Below the pieces are notes generated by a model. That model was not told where the DNA came from. It did not search any database and saw nothing but the letters and a program-made list of their open reading frames with translations. A program made the position numbers and the translations under genes. Below, piece by piece: positions 35,024 through 44,452 of a stretch of DNA of 64,000 nt (positions are counted from its first letter, which is position 1; every line of letters begins with the position of its first letter). Origin of the DNA: Nocardioides abyssi (lineage in GTDB: Bacteria; Actinomycetota; Actinomycetes; Propionibacteriales; Nocardioidaceae); assembly GCF_030412915.1 (NCBI RefSeq), contig NZ_JAUHJR010000003.1:248001-312000 (forward strand), given 5' to 3'.

Positions 35024-35153
35024 AATCTGGATATGGTCGAGAAACCGCCCCCGACGAGGGTGGCGGCAGTCGTCCGGTGCAGTGCCGCCCCGGCCGTCAC
35101 GACCCGAGAGATTTCGCCGGCTGGCGGCCCACGTCGCAGCCACAGGAGGACGA

Positions 35154-36578
35154 ATGTTCCAGAACAGCGACGAGCTGCTCGCGTACATCAAGGACGAGGG
35201 CGTCGAGATGATCGACGTCCGCTTCTGCGACCTGCCCGGCATCATGCAGCACTTCACCGTGCCGGCCGGGGCCTTCGACCAGAGCGTCTTCGAGGACGGC
35301 CTCAGCTTCGACGGCTCCTCGATCCGCGGCTTCCAGGCCATCCACGAGTCCGACATGTCGCTGTTCCCGGACCCGACCACCGCCTACCTCGACCCGTTCC
35401 GCACCGCGAAGACGCTGGTCGTGAACTTCTTCATCCACGACCCGCTCACCGGTGAGGCCTACTCCCGCGACCCGCGCAACATCGCGCGCAAGGCGATGGC
35501 CTACCTCGCGACCACGGGCATCGGCGACACGGCGTACTTCGCTCCCGAGGCGGAGTTCTACGTCTTCGACAACGTGCGCTTCGAGACCAAGGCCAATGCC
35601 GGCTACTACGAGATCAACTCCTCGGCCGGCGCCTGGAACACCGGTGACGCGTTCGAGAACGACAACCGTGGCTACAAGGTCAAGTACAAGGGCGGCTACT
35701 TCCCGGTCGCCCCGACCGACCACTTCGGCGAGCTGCGCGACGAGATGGTCATCGAGATGGAGCGGGCCGGCCTGCAGGTCGAGCGCGCCCACCACGAGGT
35801 CGGCACCGCCGGCCAGGCGGAGATCAACTACCGCTTCAGCGAGCTGCTCCAGGCCGCCGACGACGTCATGAAGTTCAAGTACATCGTCAAGAACGTCGCC
35901 TGGCGCAACGGCAAGTCCGCGACCTTCATGCCGAAGCCGATCTTCGGTGACAACGGCTCGGGCATGCACTGCCACCAGTCGATCTGGAACAACGGCGAGC
36001 CGCTCTTCTACGACGAGACCGGGTACGCCGGCCTCTCGGACATGGCGCGCTACTACATCGGCGGCATCCTCAAGCACGCGCCGTCGCTGCTCGCGTTCAC
36101 GAACCCGACGGTGAACTCCTACCACCGCCTGGTCCCGGGCTTCGAGGCCCCGATCTCGCTGGTCTACTCCCAGCGCAACCGGTCGGCCTGCGTGCGCATC
36201 CCGATCACCGGCTCGAACCCGAAGGCCAAGCGCATCGAGTTCCGCTGCCCCGACCCGTCGGCGAACCCGTACCTCGCCTTCTCGGCGCTGCTGCTCGCCG
36301 GCCTCGACGGCATCAAGAACAAGATCGAGCCCGCGGCCCCGATCGACAAGGACATCTACGAGCTCCCGCCGGACGAGATGGCCGACATCGCCCAGGTGCC
36401 CACGCGCCTGGACACGGTCCTCGACTCCCTCGAGGCCGACCACGAGTTCCTCACCGCCGGCAACGTCTTCACGCCGGACCTGATCGAGACCTGGATCGAC
36501 TTCAAGCGGACGCAGGAGATCGCGCCGGTCCAGGCCCGTCCTCACCCGCACGAGTTCGAGCTGTACTACGACATCTGA
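35154..36578 (+). CDS. glnA: Glutamine synthetase type I
   Basis: 474 residues. [59 protein letters not shown] and [13 protein letters not shown] are all present, with the metal-binding glutamates and the ATP site [30 protein letters not shown] near residue 400 has the tyrosine used for adenylylation by GlnE. It forms glutamine from glutamate, ammonia and ATP as a dodecamer. AGGAGG lies 4 nt ahead of the ATG. It closes the core synteny block. Confidence 0.97.
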   Translation: MFQNSDELLAYIKDEGVEMIDVRFCDLPGIMQHFTVPAGAFDQSVFEDGLSFDGSSIRGFQAIHESDMSLFPDPTTAYLDPFRTAKTLVVNFFIHDPLTGEAYSRDPRNIARKAMAYLATTGIGDTAYFAPEAEFYVFDNVRFETKANAGYYEINSSAGAWNTGDAFENDNRGYKVKYKGGYFPVAPTDHFGELRDEMVIEMERAGLQVERAHHEVGTAGQAEINYRFSELLQAADDVMKFKYIVKNVAWRNGKSATFMPKPIFGDNGSGMHCHQSIWNNGEPLFYDETGYAGLSDMARYYIGGILKHAPSLLAFTNPTVNSYHRLVPGFEAPISLVYSQRNRSACVRIPITGSNPKAKRIEFRCPDPSANPYLAFSALLLAGLDGIKNKIEPAAPIDKDIYELPPDEMADIAQVPTRLDTVLDSLEADHEFLTAGNVFTPDLIETWIDFKRTQEIAPVQARPHPHEFELYYDI

Positions 36579-36617
36579 TCCACAGGAGCGCGTAGGGCTC
36601 GAGCCCAGCGCACGAGC

Positions 36618-36648
36618 ACGAGGGCCCCGGCATCGCCGGGGCCCTCGT
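36618..36648 (+). terminator. Terminator of glnA
   Basis: ACGAGGGCCCCGGC (36618-36631), loop ATC, GCCGGGGCCCTCGT (36635-36648): 14-bp perfect stem followed by TGCACC. Confidence 0.85.
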
Positions 36649-36687
36649 TGCACCTGCGTCGGGCGTGCGAGGCGCCGACGGACGTGG

Positions 36688-36960
36688 TCAGTGGTTGCGG
36701 AGTGCGTCGACGAGGTCCGACTTGTTCATCTTCGAGCGGCCCTCGATGTCGAGCTCGGCCGCACGCTTGCGCAGGTCGTCGACCGACCAGTCGTCGTACG
36801 AGCCGGACTTCCCGCCCTTGCTGCCCACCTTCGAGCGCGACGAGTTGTCCGCGGCGTTCGCGATCCGGGCGGACTTCTCCTTGCTGTTCCCCTCGTCGCG
36901 GAGCTTCTCGTAGAGCTCGTCGTCCTTGACGCTCGGTCCGGGCTTCTTGTTCGCTGGCAT
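36688..36960 (-). CDS. Small SAP/Rho-N-like protein (DUF7218 type)
   Basis: 90 residues, very polar and basic: MPANKKPGPSVKDDELYEKL, a Ser/Lys/Gly linker and a C-terminal DDWSVDDLRKRAAELDIEGRSKMNKSDLVDAL, a helix-extended loop-helix of the Rho N-terminal/SAP kind that binds nucleic acid. GAGGAGAGG lies ahead of the ATG. Common in Actinobacteria; stress-linked in some. Function unknown. Confidence 0.75.
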   Translation of the reverse strand: MPANKKPGPSVKDDELYEKLRDEGNSKEKSARIANAADNSSRSKVGSKGGKSGSYDDWSVDDLRKRAAELDIEGRSKMNKSDLVDALRNH

Positions 36961-36988
36961 GTCGTCCTCTCCTCGGTGGTGTGCCGGC

Positions 36989-37177
36989 TCAGCGGTCTTC
37001 GGAACGGTCTTCGGGATGGCGGTCGTGATGGCCGTCGGGGCGGTCGTGGGCGTGCAGGGTGGCCTGCTCGCGCAGGTCGTGCTCGATGCCCCGCGCCCGC
37101 TTGCGCTCGAAGAGCAGGATCGCCGCCGCGACGGCGAGCATCGCCACGACCGTCAGGGCCACGCTGAAGGCGTCCAT
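36989..37177 (-). CDS. Small single-pass membrane protein
   Basis: 62 residues: one N-terminal transmembrane helix (AFSVALTVVAMLAVAAAILLF) and a charged, His/Asp-rich tail (HAHDRPDGHHDRHPEDRSEDR). An in-frame ATG six codons upstream (37195) is an alternative start. No homologous family is named. It is in the same orientation as the preceding SAP-like gene. Confidence 0.55.
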   Translation of the reverse strand: MDAFSVALTVVAMLAVAAAILLFERKRARGIEHDLREQATLHAHDRPDGHHDRHPEDRSEDR

Positions 37178-37236
37178 GCGACTCGGAGTACCCATCCGAC
37201 CCGAGGACGACAACCGGAGCGGCCCCCGGAGGCAGG

Positions 37237-37270
37237 ACACCCCCGGGCGTCCGTGGACGTCCGGGGGTGT
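37237..37270. terminator. Hairpin between small membrane-protein genes
   Basis: ACACCCCCGG-GC-GTCC and GGAC-GT-CCGGGGGTGT pair around GT, an imperfect 14-bp stem. It lies downstream of the minus-strand GlsB-like gene region's neighbour and could end transcripts from either side. Confidence 0.5.
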
Positions 37271-37323
37271 TCGTGGGTGTGCGTGGTGTTCGTGGTTGCG
37301 CCGAGGTGTCGCCCCGGGATCGG

Positions 37324-37593
37324 TCAGCGGTGGACGGGCTTCTTCTTGCCCATGAAGCCCTCGACGACGCCGATGAGCAGGACGGCGGCGATGATCGCGA
37401 CCACCGCGCCGATGATGTTGAGCTCCCAGATGTCGCCCGTGCCGATGGCTGAGGCGACGATGCCGCCGATGAGCGAGCCGATGACACCGAGCACGAGGGT
37501 GCCGAGCAGGCCGAGGCTCTGCCGTCCGGGCTTGATGAGTCGCGCGAGCGCCCCGACGACGAGGCCGAAGACAAGGAATCCGATGATCGCCAT
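37324..37593 (-). CDS. GlsB/YeaQ/YmgE family membrane protein
   Basis: 89 residues, three transmembrane helices: AIIGFLVFGLVVGALARLI, LGLLGTLVLGVIGSLIGGIVAS and LNIIGAVVAIIAAVLLIGVVEG. This pattern is that of the transglycosylase-associated (YeaQ/GlsB) family, often induced by envelope or general stress. The tail ends FMGKKKPVHR. ATG at 37593. Confidence 0.88.
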   Translation of the reverse strand: MAIIGFLVFGLVVGALARLIKPGRQSLGLLGTLVLGVIGSLIGGIVASAIGTGDIWELNIIGAVVAIIAAVLLIGVVEGFMGKKKPVHR

Positions 37594-37643
37594 GGATGGC
37601 TAGTACCCGTCCGGCCGCCTGCACACGCCCTGACCTGCCCGGA

Positions 37644-38210
37644 TCACACCTGCGCCCGGGCGAAGAGCCTGTGCTGGTGCGCGGCGAGCAGGTGCCCGGC
37701 GGCCCGAGCACCGGTGAGCAGGGCGGACTCGATCGCCGTGAGGGCGTCGGGCTCCCCCGAGAACAGCGTCAGCGTCAGCGTCGCGTGGTCGAGCGGTGGC
37801 AGGCCGACCGCCCAGGCGGAGCGGATCCCGCGCCGTGCGGCGACCCGGCTCCAAGCCGGGTGCTGCTGGTCGAGGCGGGTGTCGGGGATGACGGCACTGA
37901 TGCCGTCCGGCAGCGGCCCCAGGGCGAAGCCGCTCCCCTGCCGGTGGGCGACCTCGTCGAGGACCAGGACGTCGCGGCTCGACGCGGCCAGGCGCCGGGG
38001 GACGAGCCCCGGTCGGTGCATGCTGATGCCGGCGTGACCGGGGCCGGCGCGGGTGAGGCTGAGCTGCGCGAGCACGAAGGCGACGACGCGGGCGGCGGCC
38101 TCGTGCGGCCCGAGCGATGCGGCCACGTCGTCGGCGAGCCTGGAGAGCTCGGCGTTCCTGGCGACCACGACCACCCCGTCCTTCCGACCGCGGCGCCCCG
38201 GTGCGAGCAC
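37644..38210 (-). CDS. GAF-domain-like protein
   Basis: 188 residues. AARVVAFVLAQLSLTRAGPGHAGISM, DVLVLDEVAHRQGSGFALGPLPDGISAVIPDTR and SAWAVGLPPLDHATLTLTLFSGEPDALTAIESALL follow the strands of the GAF-like domain seen in actinobacterial regulators with GAF-ANTAR layout, but no ANTAR is present. It may bind a small ligand. The start is uncertain: GTG 38210 is used and GTG 38177 is possible. Confidence 0.62.
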   Translation of the reverse strand: MLAPGRRGRKDGVVVVARNAELSRLADDVAASLGPHEAAARVVAFVLAQLSLTRAGPGHAGISMHRPGLVPRRLAASSRDVLVLDEVAHRQGSGFALGPLPDGISAVIPDTRLDQQHPAWSRVAARRGIRSAWAVGLPPLDHATLTLTLFSGEPDALTAIESALLTGARAAGHLLAAHQHRLFARAQV

Positions 38211-38392
38211 CGCCTCGCAGACCGTCGCACGACGTCGCCGGAGAGGCCGGCGGGGACGGCGTCGCTTACCCGAGTTTCGGTAGCGGCCGGAGGACTCCCC
38301 AGTCTGGGCGACGCGTCGGCGGCACCGCAGGCCTAGCGTCGGGCTCGCGAGTACGTGGTCGCGGGCCGCGGCCGGGAACGAGGCTAGGGATC

Positions 38393-38881
38393 ATGGGCGA
38401 CGAGGTCGTGGTGCACGAGCCGGGCTCCGGTCGGTCGACCTGGGCGATGCAGTCGCTGTTCGAGCACCTCCTCGAGCCGGGGCAGAGCTCGCTCCTGGGC
38501 GTGGCCCTGGTGACCCAGCCGCCGGGCGTGGCCACGCCGCTGCACCGGCACACCCGGGAGGCGGAGGCCTGCTACGTGCTCGATGGGGCGGTGTCCTACC
38601 AGGCAGGCGACGAGGTCTTCGAGCTGCACGGCGGCTGCTTCATCCACCTGCCCCGAGACGTCCCGCACGCCTTCCGGATCCGGGGCGACCGGCCTGCCCG
38701 GCTGCTGGTGATCACCGCTCCGTCCGGGCTGCTGCACCTGTACGACGAGGTGGGGATGCCGGCGACCGAGCGTCGCCTCCCCGGCGACGACGGTCTCAGC
38801 GTCGAGGACGAGATCGCCCGGTGGATGGAGATCGGCCCCCGGTACGGGCTGGAGCTGCTCGGTCCGCCCATCCCCGAGTAG
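38393..38881 (+). CDS. Cupin-domain protein
   Basis: 162 residues. The two cupin motifs are visible: PPGVATPLHRHTREAEACYVLDGAVSYQAG (metal-binding His and Glu) and FIHLPRDVPHAFRIRGDRPARLLVI. A short helical tail follows. AGGGA precedes the ATG. No specific enzyme is identified; it is a probable small-molecule-binding or isomerase/dioxygenase-like protein. Confidence 0.82.
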   Translation: MGDEVVVHEPGSGRSTWAMQSLFEHLLEPGQSSLLGVALVTQPPGVATPLHRHTREAEACYVLDGAVSYQAGDEVFELHGGCFIHLPRDVPHAFRIRGDRPARLLVITAPSGLLHLYDEVGMPATERRLPGDDGLSVEDEIARWMEIGPRYGLELLGPPIPE

Positions 38882-38913
38882 GCCGGCCCAGGGGGTCGGC
38901 TCAGGGGGGCGGC

Positions 38914-39453
38914 TCAGGGCGCGGGGTCGAGGCCGAGGTAGCCGTCGACGAGCCGACGCAGGACGCAGAGCGCCTGGACGACGTCGAGCGGCGACTCGGA
39001 CGGGCGACCGAGCCCGCGAGCGACGTGGAGCACGGCAGAGTCGATGGTCTCGGCCATCAGCGTGGGGTGCGGCTCGCCGAGCTCGGTTGAGGGCGGCCAC
39101 CAGGGGGCCTGCAGCTCGGCGTGGAACGCGGTCATCGGCTCGCGGAGCAGGTGCGGGTCGGCCACCTCGGCGAGGGCGACCGCGACGTCCTGCTCGGCGG
39201 AGGCGAAGAGCTCGACGTTGGCGCAGATGTGGGCCCAGACCTGCTCCCCCGGCGCCTCCGCCGCGAGCACGCGGTCGCGCACCCGGCGCGCCCGCTCGGG
39301 GAACACGTCCCCGACCACCGCGGCGAGCAGCTCCTCGGAGGATGAGAAGTAGCGGTAGATGCTCGAGCGGGCCAGGCCCGCCCGCTGGGCGGTCGCGGCG
39401 AGGGTCGGCGCGGTCCGGGTCTCGGCGAGGATGGCCCGCGCGCTGTCCAGCAC
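38914..39453 (-). CDS. TetR-family regulator with apparent 5' frame disruption
   Basis: 179 residues from GTG 39453. The HTH reads LAATAQRAGLARSSIYRYFSSSEELLAAV. Upstream, in the same frame, RTDRGRAPREQLRAV continues a normal TetR N-terminus but no start codon is found before a stop. The well-placed start signal (AGGAGG then GTG at 39509) is in another frame, offset by one base at a run of four G (39503-39506). One base lost there, or a sequencing error, would explain this. As shown, the protein lacks about 18 N-terminal residues. Confidence 0.65.
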   Translation of the reverse strand: MLDSARAILAETRTAPTLAATAQRAGLARSSIYRYFSSSEELLAAVVGDVFPERARRVRDRVLAAEAPGEQVWAHICANVELFASAEQDVAVALAEVADPHLLREPMTAFHAELQAPWWPPSTELGEPHPTLMAETIDSAVLHVARGLGRPSESPLDVVQALCVLRRLVDGYLGLDPAP

Positions 39454-39502
39454 GGCGCGCAGCTGCTCTCGCGGTGCTCGGCCACGGTCGGTGCGCTGAC
39501 GT

Positions 39503-39506
39503 GGGG
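39503..39506. other. Probable one-base deletion in a G run before the TetR gene
   Basis: Adding one G to GGGG here would link the GTG at 39509 (preceded by AGGAGG) to the TetR frame, restoring MPPRQRTDRGRAPREQ ahead of the HTH. The call rests on frame and start-signal position only. Confidence 0.5.
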
Positions 39507-39528
39507 CACGGGCCCTCCTCTCCTGGGG

Positions 39529-39645
39529 TCAGCGGCGCTCGGGGGTCCCGAGCCTGCCGTCGATCATCTCGTGCACCCGGTCGCAGTGGTGCAGCACGTC
39601 GTGGCCGTGGGTCACCATGATCGTCGCGACGCCGTGGGGTACGCC
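39529..39645 (-). pseudogene. C-terminal remnant of an ABC transporter ATPase
   Basis: The minus strand reads GVATIMVTHGHDVLHHCDRV then HEMIDGRLGTPERR and a stop. This is the H-loop and tail of a MacB/LolD-like ATPase. No Walker A, signature or Walker B is found upstream, where another gene begins. The stop is 20 bp from the TetR start signal, as in an ATPase-tetR operon. A deletion has removed the rest. Confidence 0.75.
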
Positions 39646-39661
39646 GCGTGGCGGCCCGCCC

Positions 39662-39880
39662 TCAGCGCCGGCCGAGCCGGCGGTAGGCGACCGGGCCGAC
39701 CGGCTGCACCAGCGCGAGCACCGCCCACACCGGCTTGGGCCCGCGGACGGCCGAGGCCGGCCGCTTGCGCAGGTCGCGCCAGACCGAGACGGTCGCGATG
39801 CCCTCCGCGACGGCCGCCGCGACGACGAGGCGCTGCTGGGTGGGGCTCAGGTCGGACCACTTCTTCTTCGTGCGTGCCAT
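39662..39880 (-). CDS. Small hypothetical protein
   Basis: 72 residues: MARTKKKWSDLSPTQQRLVVA, one hydrophobic stretch (AVLALVQPVGPVAYRRLG) and many basic residues. Resembles the short PLDc_N-like or DUF-type proteins of Actinobacteria. Its 3' end abuts the decayed ABC fragment. ATG at 39880. No function is assigned. Confidence 0.6.
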   Translation of the reverse strand: MARTKKKWSDLSPTQQRLVVAAAVAEGIATVSVWRDLRKRPASAVRGPKPVWAVLALVQPVGPVAYRRLGRR

Positions 39881-39890
39881 GGACCGGATG

Positions 39891-41327
39891 CTAGGGCCGG
39901 CCGGCGCCGGACCCGACGGGTGGCGGCGACGGCGCGACCGCCGGCAACGTCGCGACGAACACCGCACCCGGATCCCCCGGCGCGAGGTGGAGGTCGCCTC
40001 CCTGCTCGACCATCAGGCGCCGCGCGACGTGCAGCCCGATCCCCTGCCCGGTCGACCCGGCCCGGCGCTCGCCCCACTCGAAGATCCGGCGCGCGATCGC
40101 AGCCGGGACGCCGGGACCCTCGTCGGAGACCCGGATCTCCACGGACCCGTCACCGACCAGGGTGGCGACGGTGACACCCGGGCCTCCGTGCTGGGCGGCG
40201 TTCTCGAGGAGGATGTTGACGACCTCGGCGACGTCGTCGGGCCGGCAGGTCGCCACGACACCGCCGGGCCGCCAGCGGACCACCCGGCCACGGGAGCGGT
40301 GGGCGACGAGGAGCGGCTCCAGCACGGCGTCCAGGTCGGTCGCGACCACGGCGCCCACCGGCCGGTCGTCCATCAGCCGTTGGAGCCGGGCCGCCTCGGA
40401 GTCGATCATCCGCTCGAGCGTCTGCCGGCTCCCCGCCGGCATCGTCCGCTGGGTCTGCAGGAGGTGCGAGGCGCTGGCGATCCCGGCGATGGTCGCCCCG
40501 ACCTCGTGCTGGCGGGCGCGTCCCTCGCGCAGCTCCGCCTCGAGGCGCTCGAGGCGGACGTTGAGGCCAAGGACCTCCCCGCCCACCACCCGGATCAGGG
40601 CGACGGCCGCGGCGAGCAGCACGCCGGTCCCCAGCACGTCGAACAGCAGCGCCGCGACGCCGGCGGCATCGTTCGCACCGCCCGACGGGGTCAGGAACCG
40701 GCCCACCGCGAGGAGCACGATGGCTGCGCCGATCCGCGCCCGCAGGGCGACCTCCGCCCGCGGCAGGCGGGCGACCAGTCCCACGGTGAGGACGTGGGCA
40801 GCCAGGACGAGCACCGCGGCACCGTCGGCAAGGGAGCTGCCGATCGGGAGCGTCGGCAGCTCGAGCACCCAGACCCGCGCCATGACGAGCACCGCGCCCA
40901 CGCCGGCACCCGCCACGAAGGGGTCCACGAGGAGCACCCGGTGCGCCGCGAGCGCGGCGATGCCGACCAGGACGGCGGCCAGCAGCAGGTCGACCCCGAC
41001 GAGCCACCCCGCGTGCTGGGTGAGGGCCGACGGTCGCCCGACGCGCACCGCGGCCGTCGCGAAGCCCTGGAGGCCCACCACGACGACGCCTGCCGCGAGC
41101 CAGGCGGTCGTCGGCCGGCCGGTGATCCGCCAGCAGACGTAGATGAGGGCGCCGGCCGCCAGCACGAACGGGTGGAGGAAGAGCTCGTGGACCAGCACGA
41201 GCCGCTGCAGGTCCCGGACCCGCGGGGCCAGCCACCACAGGAGGGCGAACGGCAGCGCCACGGTCGCCGAGGCCACCAGGGACTGACCCACGGTGGACGA
41301 CAGGCTCTGCGCACGGTCTCGACGCAC
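39891..41327 (-). CDS. Membrane sensor histidine kinase (orphan)
   Basis: 478 residues. About eight N-terminal hydrophobic helices up to residue 255, then a coiled DHp region with RARQHEVGATIAGIASASHLL (phospho-acceptor His in QHEVG), N-box VVNILLENAAQHGG, G1 box RVSDEGPGVP, F/G2 box EWGERRAGSTGQGIGLHVARRL. It has no adjacent response regulator. GTG 41327, behind GGGGGTGCC, is chosen; GTG 41402 is an alternative 25 residues upstream. Signal unknown. Confidence 0.82.
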   Translation of the reverse strand: MRRDRAQSLSSTVGQSLVASATVALPFALLWWLAPRVRDLQRLVLVHELFLHPFVLAAGALIYVCWRITGRPTTAWLAAGVVVVGLQGFATAAVRVGRPSALTQHAGWLVGVDLLLAAVLVGIAALAAHRVLLVDPFVAGAGVGAVLVMARVWVLELPTLPIGSSLADGAAVLVLAAHVLTVGLVARLPRAEVALRARIGAAIVLLAVGRFLTPSGGANDAAGVAALLFDVLGTGVLLAAAVALIRVVGGEVLGLNVRLERLEAELREGRARQHEVGATIAGIASASHLLQTQRTMPAGSRQTLERMIDSEAARLQRLMDDRPVGAVVATDLDAVLEPLLVAHRSRGRVVRWRPGGVVATCRPDDVAEVVNILLENAAQHGGPGVTVATLVGDGSVEIRVSDEGPGVPAAIARRIFEWGERRAGSTGQGIGLHVARRLMVEQGGDLHLAPGDPGAVFVATLPAVAPSPPPVGSGAGRP

Positions 41328-41528
41328 GGCACCCCCGGTGTCCGTCGAACGGAACCGGCAGGGTCCGGGGCCGCCTTGGTGAGCACCGTCCGCGCGGTAC
41401 ACGCGCGCCGCCCCGAGCAGCGCGCGTCGCTCGTGGACGGCACCGCCGACTGTACGCCGCCGACACGTCCGCGGCGACGAACGTGGAGAGGTCCGTGCCC
41501 GGAGCCCGCGGGCCGCGACGACCGGCCG

Positions 41529-42536
41529 TCAGGCGGCCTGCAGCCCGAGGGCGATGTCGACGATCATGTCCTCCTGGCCACCGACGAGCCGGCGACGACC
41601 GCACTCCATCAGGATCTGCCGCACGTCGACCCCGTAGCGCTCGGCGGCGGCCTCGGCGTGGCGCAGGAAGCTGGAGTAGACCCCGGCGTACCCCAGCGTG
41701 AGGGTCTCCCGGTCCACGCGGACCGGCCGGTCCTGGAGCGGACGGACGAGGTCGTCGGCGGCGTCCTGGAGCGCGAAGAGGTCGCAGCCGTGCTCGAAGC
41801 CGGACAGGTCGGCGACGGCGATGAACGCCTCGAGCGGGCAGTTGCCCGCGCCGGCGCCGTGGCCGGCGAGCGAGGCGTCCACGCGGCGCACGCCGTGCTC
41901 GACCGCGACGACGGAGTTGGCGACCGAGAGCGAGAGGTTCTCGTGGGCGTGGATGCCGATCTCGGTGTCGGCGTCGAGGACGTCGCGGTAGGCGCGGACA
42001 CGCGCGGCGACGTCGTTCATCGTCAGCCGACCGCCGGAGTCGGTCACGTAGACGCACTGCGCGCCGTAGGACTCCATCAGCCGCGCCTGCTGCGCGAGCT
42101 CCTCGGGGCCCGACATGTGGGAGAGCATCAGGAACCCCGAGACGTCCATGCCGAGCTCGCGGGCGGCGGCGATGTGCTGGGCCGACACGTCCGCCTCGGT
42201 GCAGTGGGTGGCGACCCGCACCGAGCGCACACCGAGGTCGTAGGCGCGCCGCAGCTCGTGGATGGTGCCGACGCCGGGCAGCAGCAGCGTGGTCAGCCGG
42301 GCCCGCTCCAGCACCGAGGCGGCCGCCTCGATCCATGCCCAGTCGGTGTGGGAGCCGGGGCCGTAGTTGAGCGAGGAGCCGGCGAGACCGTCGCCGTGGG
42401 CGACCTCGATGGCGTCGACACCGGCGGCGTCGAGGGCGCGGACGATGCGCTGGACGTCGTCGGGGGTGATGCGGTGCCGCACGGCGTGCATGCCGTCGCG
42501 CAGCGTGACGTCCTGGACGAAGATCGGGGTGCTCAT
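41529..42536 (-). CDS. dmpG: 4-hydroxy-2-oxovalerate aldolase
   Basis: 335 residues. [17 protein letters not shown] has the metal-binding aspartate and catalytic region, [15 protein letters not shown] the metal-binding histidines, and [20 protein letters not shown] the family loop. The C-terminal domain that contacts acetaldehyde dehydrogenase is present. It splits 4-hydroxy-2-oxovalerate into pyruvate and acetaldehyde, which is channelled to the product of the preceding gene. It ends the three-gene lower-pathway operon. Confidence 0.94.
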   Translation of the reverse strand: MSTPIFVQDVTLRDGMHAVRHRITPDDVQRIVRALDAAGVDAIEVAHGDGLAGSSLNYGPGSHTDWAWIEAAASVLERARLTTLLLPGVGTIHELRRAYDLGVRSVRVATHCTEADVSAQHIAAARELGMDVSGFLMLSHMSGPEELAQQARLMESYGAQCVYVTDSGGRLTMNDVAARVRAYRDVLDADTEIGIHAHENLSLSVANSVVAVEHGVRRVDASLAGHGAGAGNCPLEAFIAVADLSGFEHGCDLFALQDAADDLVRPLQDRPVRVDRETLTLGYAGVYSSFLRHAEAAAERYGVDVRQILMECGRRRLVGGQEDMIVDIALGLQAA

Positions 42537-42538
42537 GG

Positions 42539-43516
42539 TCAGAGGCCTGCCTTCGCGACGGTGGTGGAGGCTGCGATCCGCTCGGCGACCTGGAGGGCGG
42601 CGGAGGTCATGATGTCGAGGTTCCCGGCGTACGCCGGGAGGTAGTGCGCAGCGCCCTCGACCTCGAGGAACACCGACACCTGGTGCGTGGGGCGGGCCGC
42701 TCCCCCGTCCGCCCCGCCGACGAGCGTCGTCAAGGGCTGGTCGGCGGGGACGGCGGTGATCTGCACCTGCTGCTTGAGCCGGTAGCCGGGCACGTACGCC
42801 GCCACGTCGGCGACCATCTTCTCCACCGAGCCGCGGATCTCCTCGTGGGTCGCGGGGTCGGGCGCCTCGACGAGGGCGAGGACCGTGTCGCGCATGATCA
42901 GGGGCGGCTCGGCCGGGTTGAGGATGATGATCGCCTTGCCGGCCGCGGCGCCGCCGACCTCGACGATCGCCGCGGAGGTGGTCTCGGTGAACTCGTCGAT
43001 GTTCGCGCGCGTCCCGGGCCCGGCCGACCGTGACGCGATGGACGCCACGATCTCGGCGTACGCCACCGGCACCACGCGGGCGACGGCGGCGACGATCGGG
43101 ATCGTGGCCTGGCCGCCGCAGGTCACCATGTTGACGTTCGGCGCGTCGAGGTGGTCGTCGAGGTTGACCGCCGGCACGACGTAGGGCCCGATGGCGGCGG
43201 GGGTCAGGTCGACCATCCGCTTGCCCAACGGCTCGAGGAGAGCCGCGTTGTGCTGGTGGGCCTTGGCCGAGGTGGCGTCGAAGACGATCTCGATGTCCGC
43301 GAACCCCGGCAGGTTGATCAGCCCCTGCACGCCCTCGTGGGTGGTCGGGACGCCGAACCGCTCGGCCCGGGCCAGCCCGTCGGAGGCCGGGTCGATCCCG
43401 ACCATCGCGCCCATCTCGAGGTGCTTGCTGGTGCGCATCACCTTGATCATCAGGTCGGTGCCGATGTTGCCGGACCCGATGATCGCGACCTTGGTGCGCG
43501 GCTCGTGCTGGGTCAT
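42539..43516 (-). CDS. dmpF: Acetaldehyde dehydrogenase (acylating)
   Basis: 325 residues. N-terminal NAD motif [17 protein letters not shown] and catalytic cysteine in [15 protein letters not shown]. It converts acetaldehyde, NAD and CoA to acetyl-CoA in complex with the aldolase encoded just downstream. ATG at 43516 overlaps the hydratase stop (TGATG); a GTG codon directly before it would add one residue. Same arrangement as bphJ and hsaG loci. Confidence 0.95.
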   Translation of the reverse strand: MTQHEPRTKVAIIGSGNIGTDLMIKVMRTSKHLEMGAMVGIDPASDGLARAERFGVPTTHEGVQGLINLPGFADIEIVFDATSAKAHQHNAALLEPLGKRMVDLTPAAIGPYVVPAVNLDDHLDAPNVNMVTCGGQATIPIVAAVARVVPVAYAEIVASIASRSAGPGTRANIDEFTETTSAAIVEVGGAAAGKAIIILNPAEPPLIMRDTVLALVEAPDPATHEEIRGSVEKMVADVAAYVPGYRLKQQVQITAVPADQPLTTLVGGADGGAARPTHQVSVFLEVEGAAHYLPAYAGNLDIMTSAALQVAERIAASTTVAKAGL

Positions 43517-44322
43517 CACTGCTCCCCGTAGGTGAAGGAGACCGACCCGAGGCCGGTCACGGTGGCGCGGACGCGGTGGCCCGGCTCGATCGGACGCATC
43601 GGGCCGAGCGCCCCGGACAGGACGACCTGGCCGGCCCGCAGCGGGTCGCCGAGCTCCCGGGCCTGCCGCGCGAGCCAGCCCAGTGCCGCGAGCGGGTCGC
43701 CGAGGCAGGCGGCACCCGAGCCCTCGGAGACGAGCTCGCCGTCGATGGTCATCGACATGACCACCTCACGCGGCTCGAACGCGTCGAGGCGCACCCGCTC
43801 GGGGCCGAGGACGTAGGCGCCCGACGAGGCGTTGTCTGCGACGGTGTCGGCGAAGCTGATGTCCCACCCCGCGACGCGGCTGCCGCAGATCTCGATCGCA
43901 GCGACGGCGTGGTCGACCGCGCGGCGTACCTGGGGGAGGTCGAGCGCGCCGACCTCGAGGTCCTCGCCCAGCACGAAGGCGATCTCGGCCTCGGCGCGGG
44001 GCTGGAGCACCGAGCCGGCAGGGACGACGTCACCACCGTGGTGCTCCATGTCGTGGAGGAGCACACCGAAGTCGGGCTGGTCCACGCCGAGCTGCACCTG
44101 CACGGCGGCCGAGGTGAGGCCGATCTTGCGGCCGACGACTCGGGCCCCGGAGGCGACGCGGGCTGCGACGAGGCGCTGCTGCACGGCGTACGCCGCGTGG
44201 ACGTCGTCGGGTCCGATCAGGTCGCGGACCGGTGCGCAGGGCACGCCGGTGCGCGCCGCGTCGAGCAGCCGGTCAGCGGCGGCGTCGAGCTGCGCCTCGG
44301 GGGCGAGGAGGGGGTTGGCCAT
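43516..44322 (-). CDS. 2-keto-4-pentenoate hydratase family protein
   Basis: 268 residues. [35 protein letters not shown] with metal-binding Glu, [10 protein letters not shown] and [11 protein letters not shown] are signatures of MhpD/HpaH-type hydratases. It hydrates 2-hydroxypenta-2,4-dienoate to 4-hydroxy-2-oxovalerate, feeding the two downstream enzymes. ATG 44322. It is divergent from the flavin reductase gene with 130 bp between. Decarboxylase activity as in the related DmpH family is a less likely alternative. Confidence 0.88.
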   Translation of the reverse strand: MANPLLAPEAQLDAAADRLLDAARTGVPCAPVRDLIGPDDVHAAYAVQQRLVAARVASGARVVGRKIGLTSAAVQVQLGVDQPDFGVLLHDMEHHGGDVVPAGSVLQPRAEAEIAFVLGEDLEVGALDLPQVRRAVDHAVAAIEICGSRVAGWDISFADTVADNASSGAYVLGPERVRLDAFEPREVVMSMTIDGELVSEGSGAACLGDPLAALGWLARQARELGDPLRAGQVVLSGALGPMRPIEPGHRVRATVTGLGSVSFTYGEQ

Positions 44323-44452
44323 GCCGGGAGCCTCACCGGACGGTCCCTCCCGGCACCAGCGTCGCGTGCCGGTGGTCGGAACTGCGAGGGGTGTGCCGAG
44401 GGGCGGCATGGACCTCTTGAGCGACCGCCCGCGGCAGGCGCACGGTGCGGCC

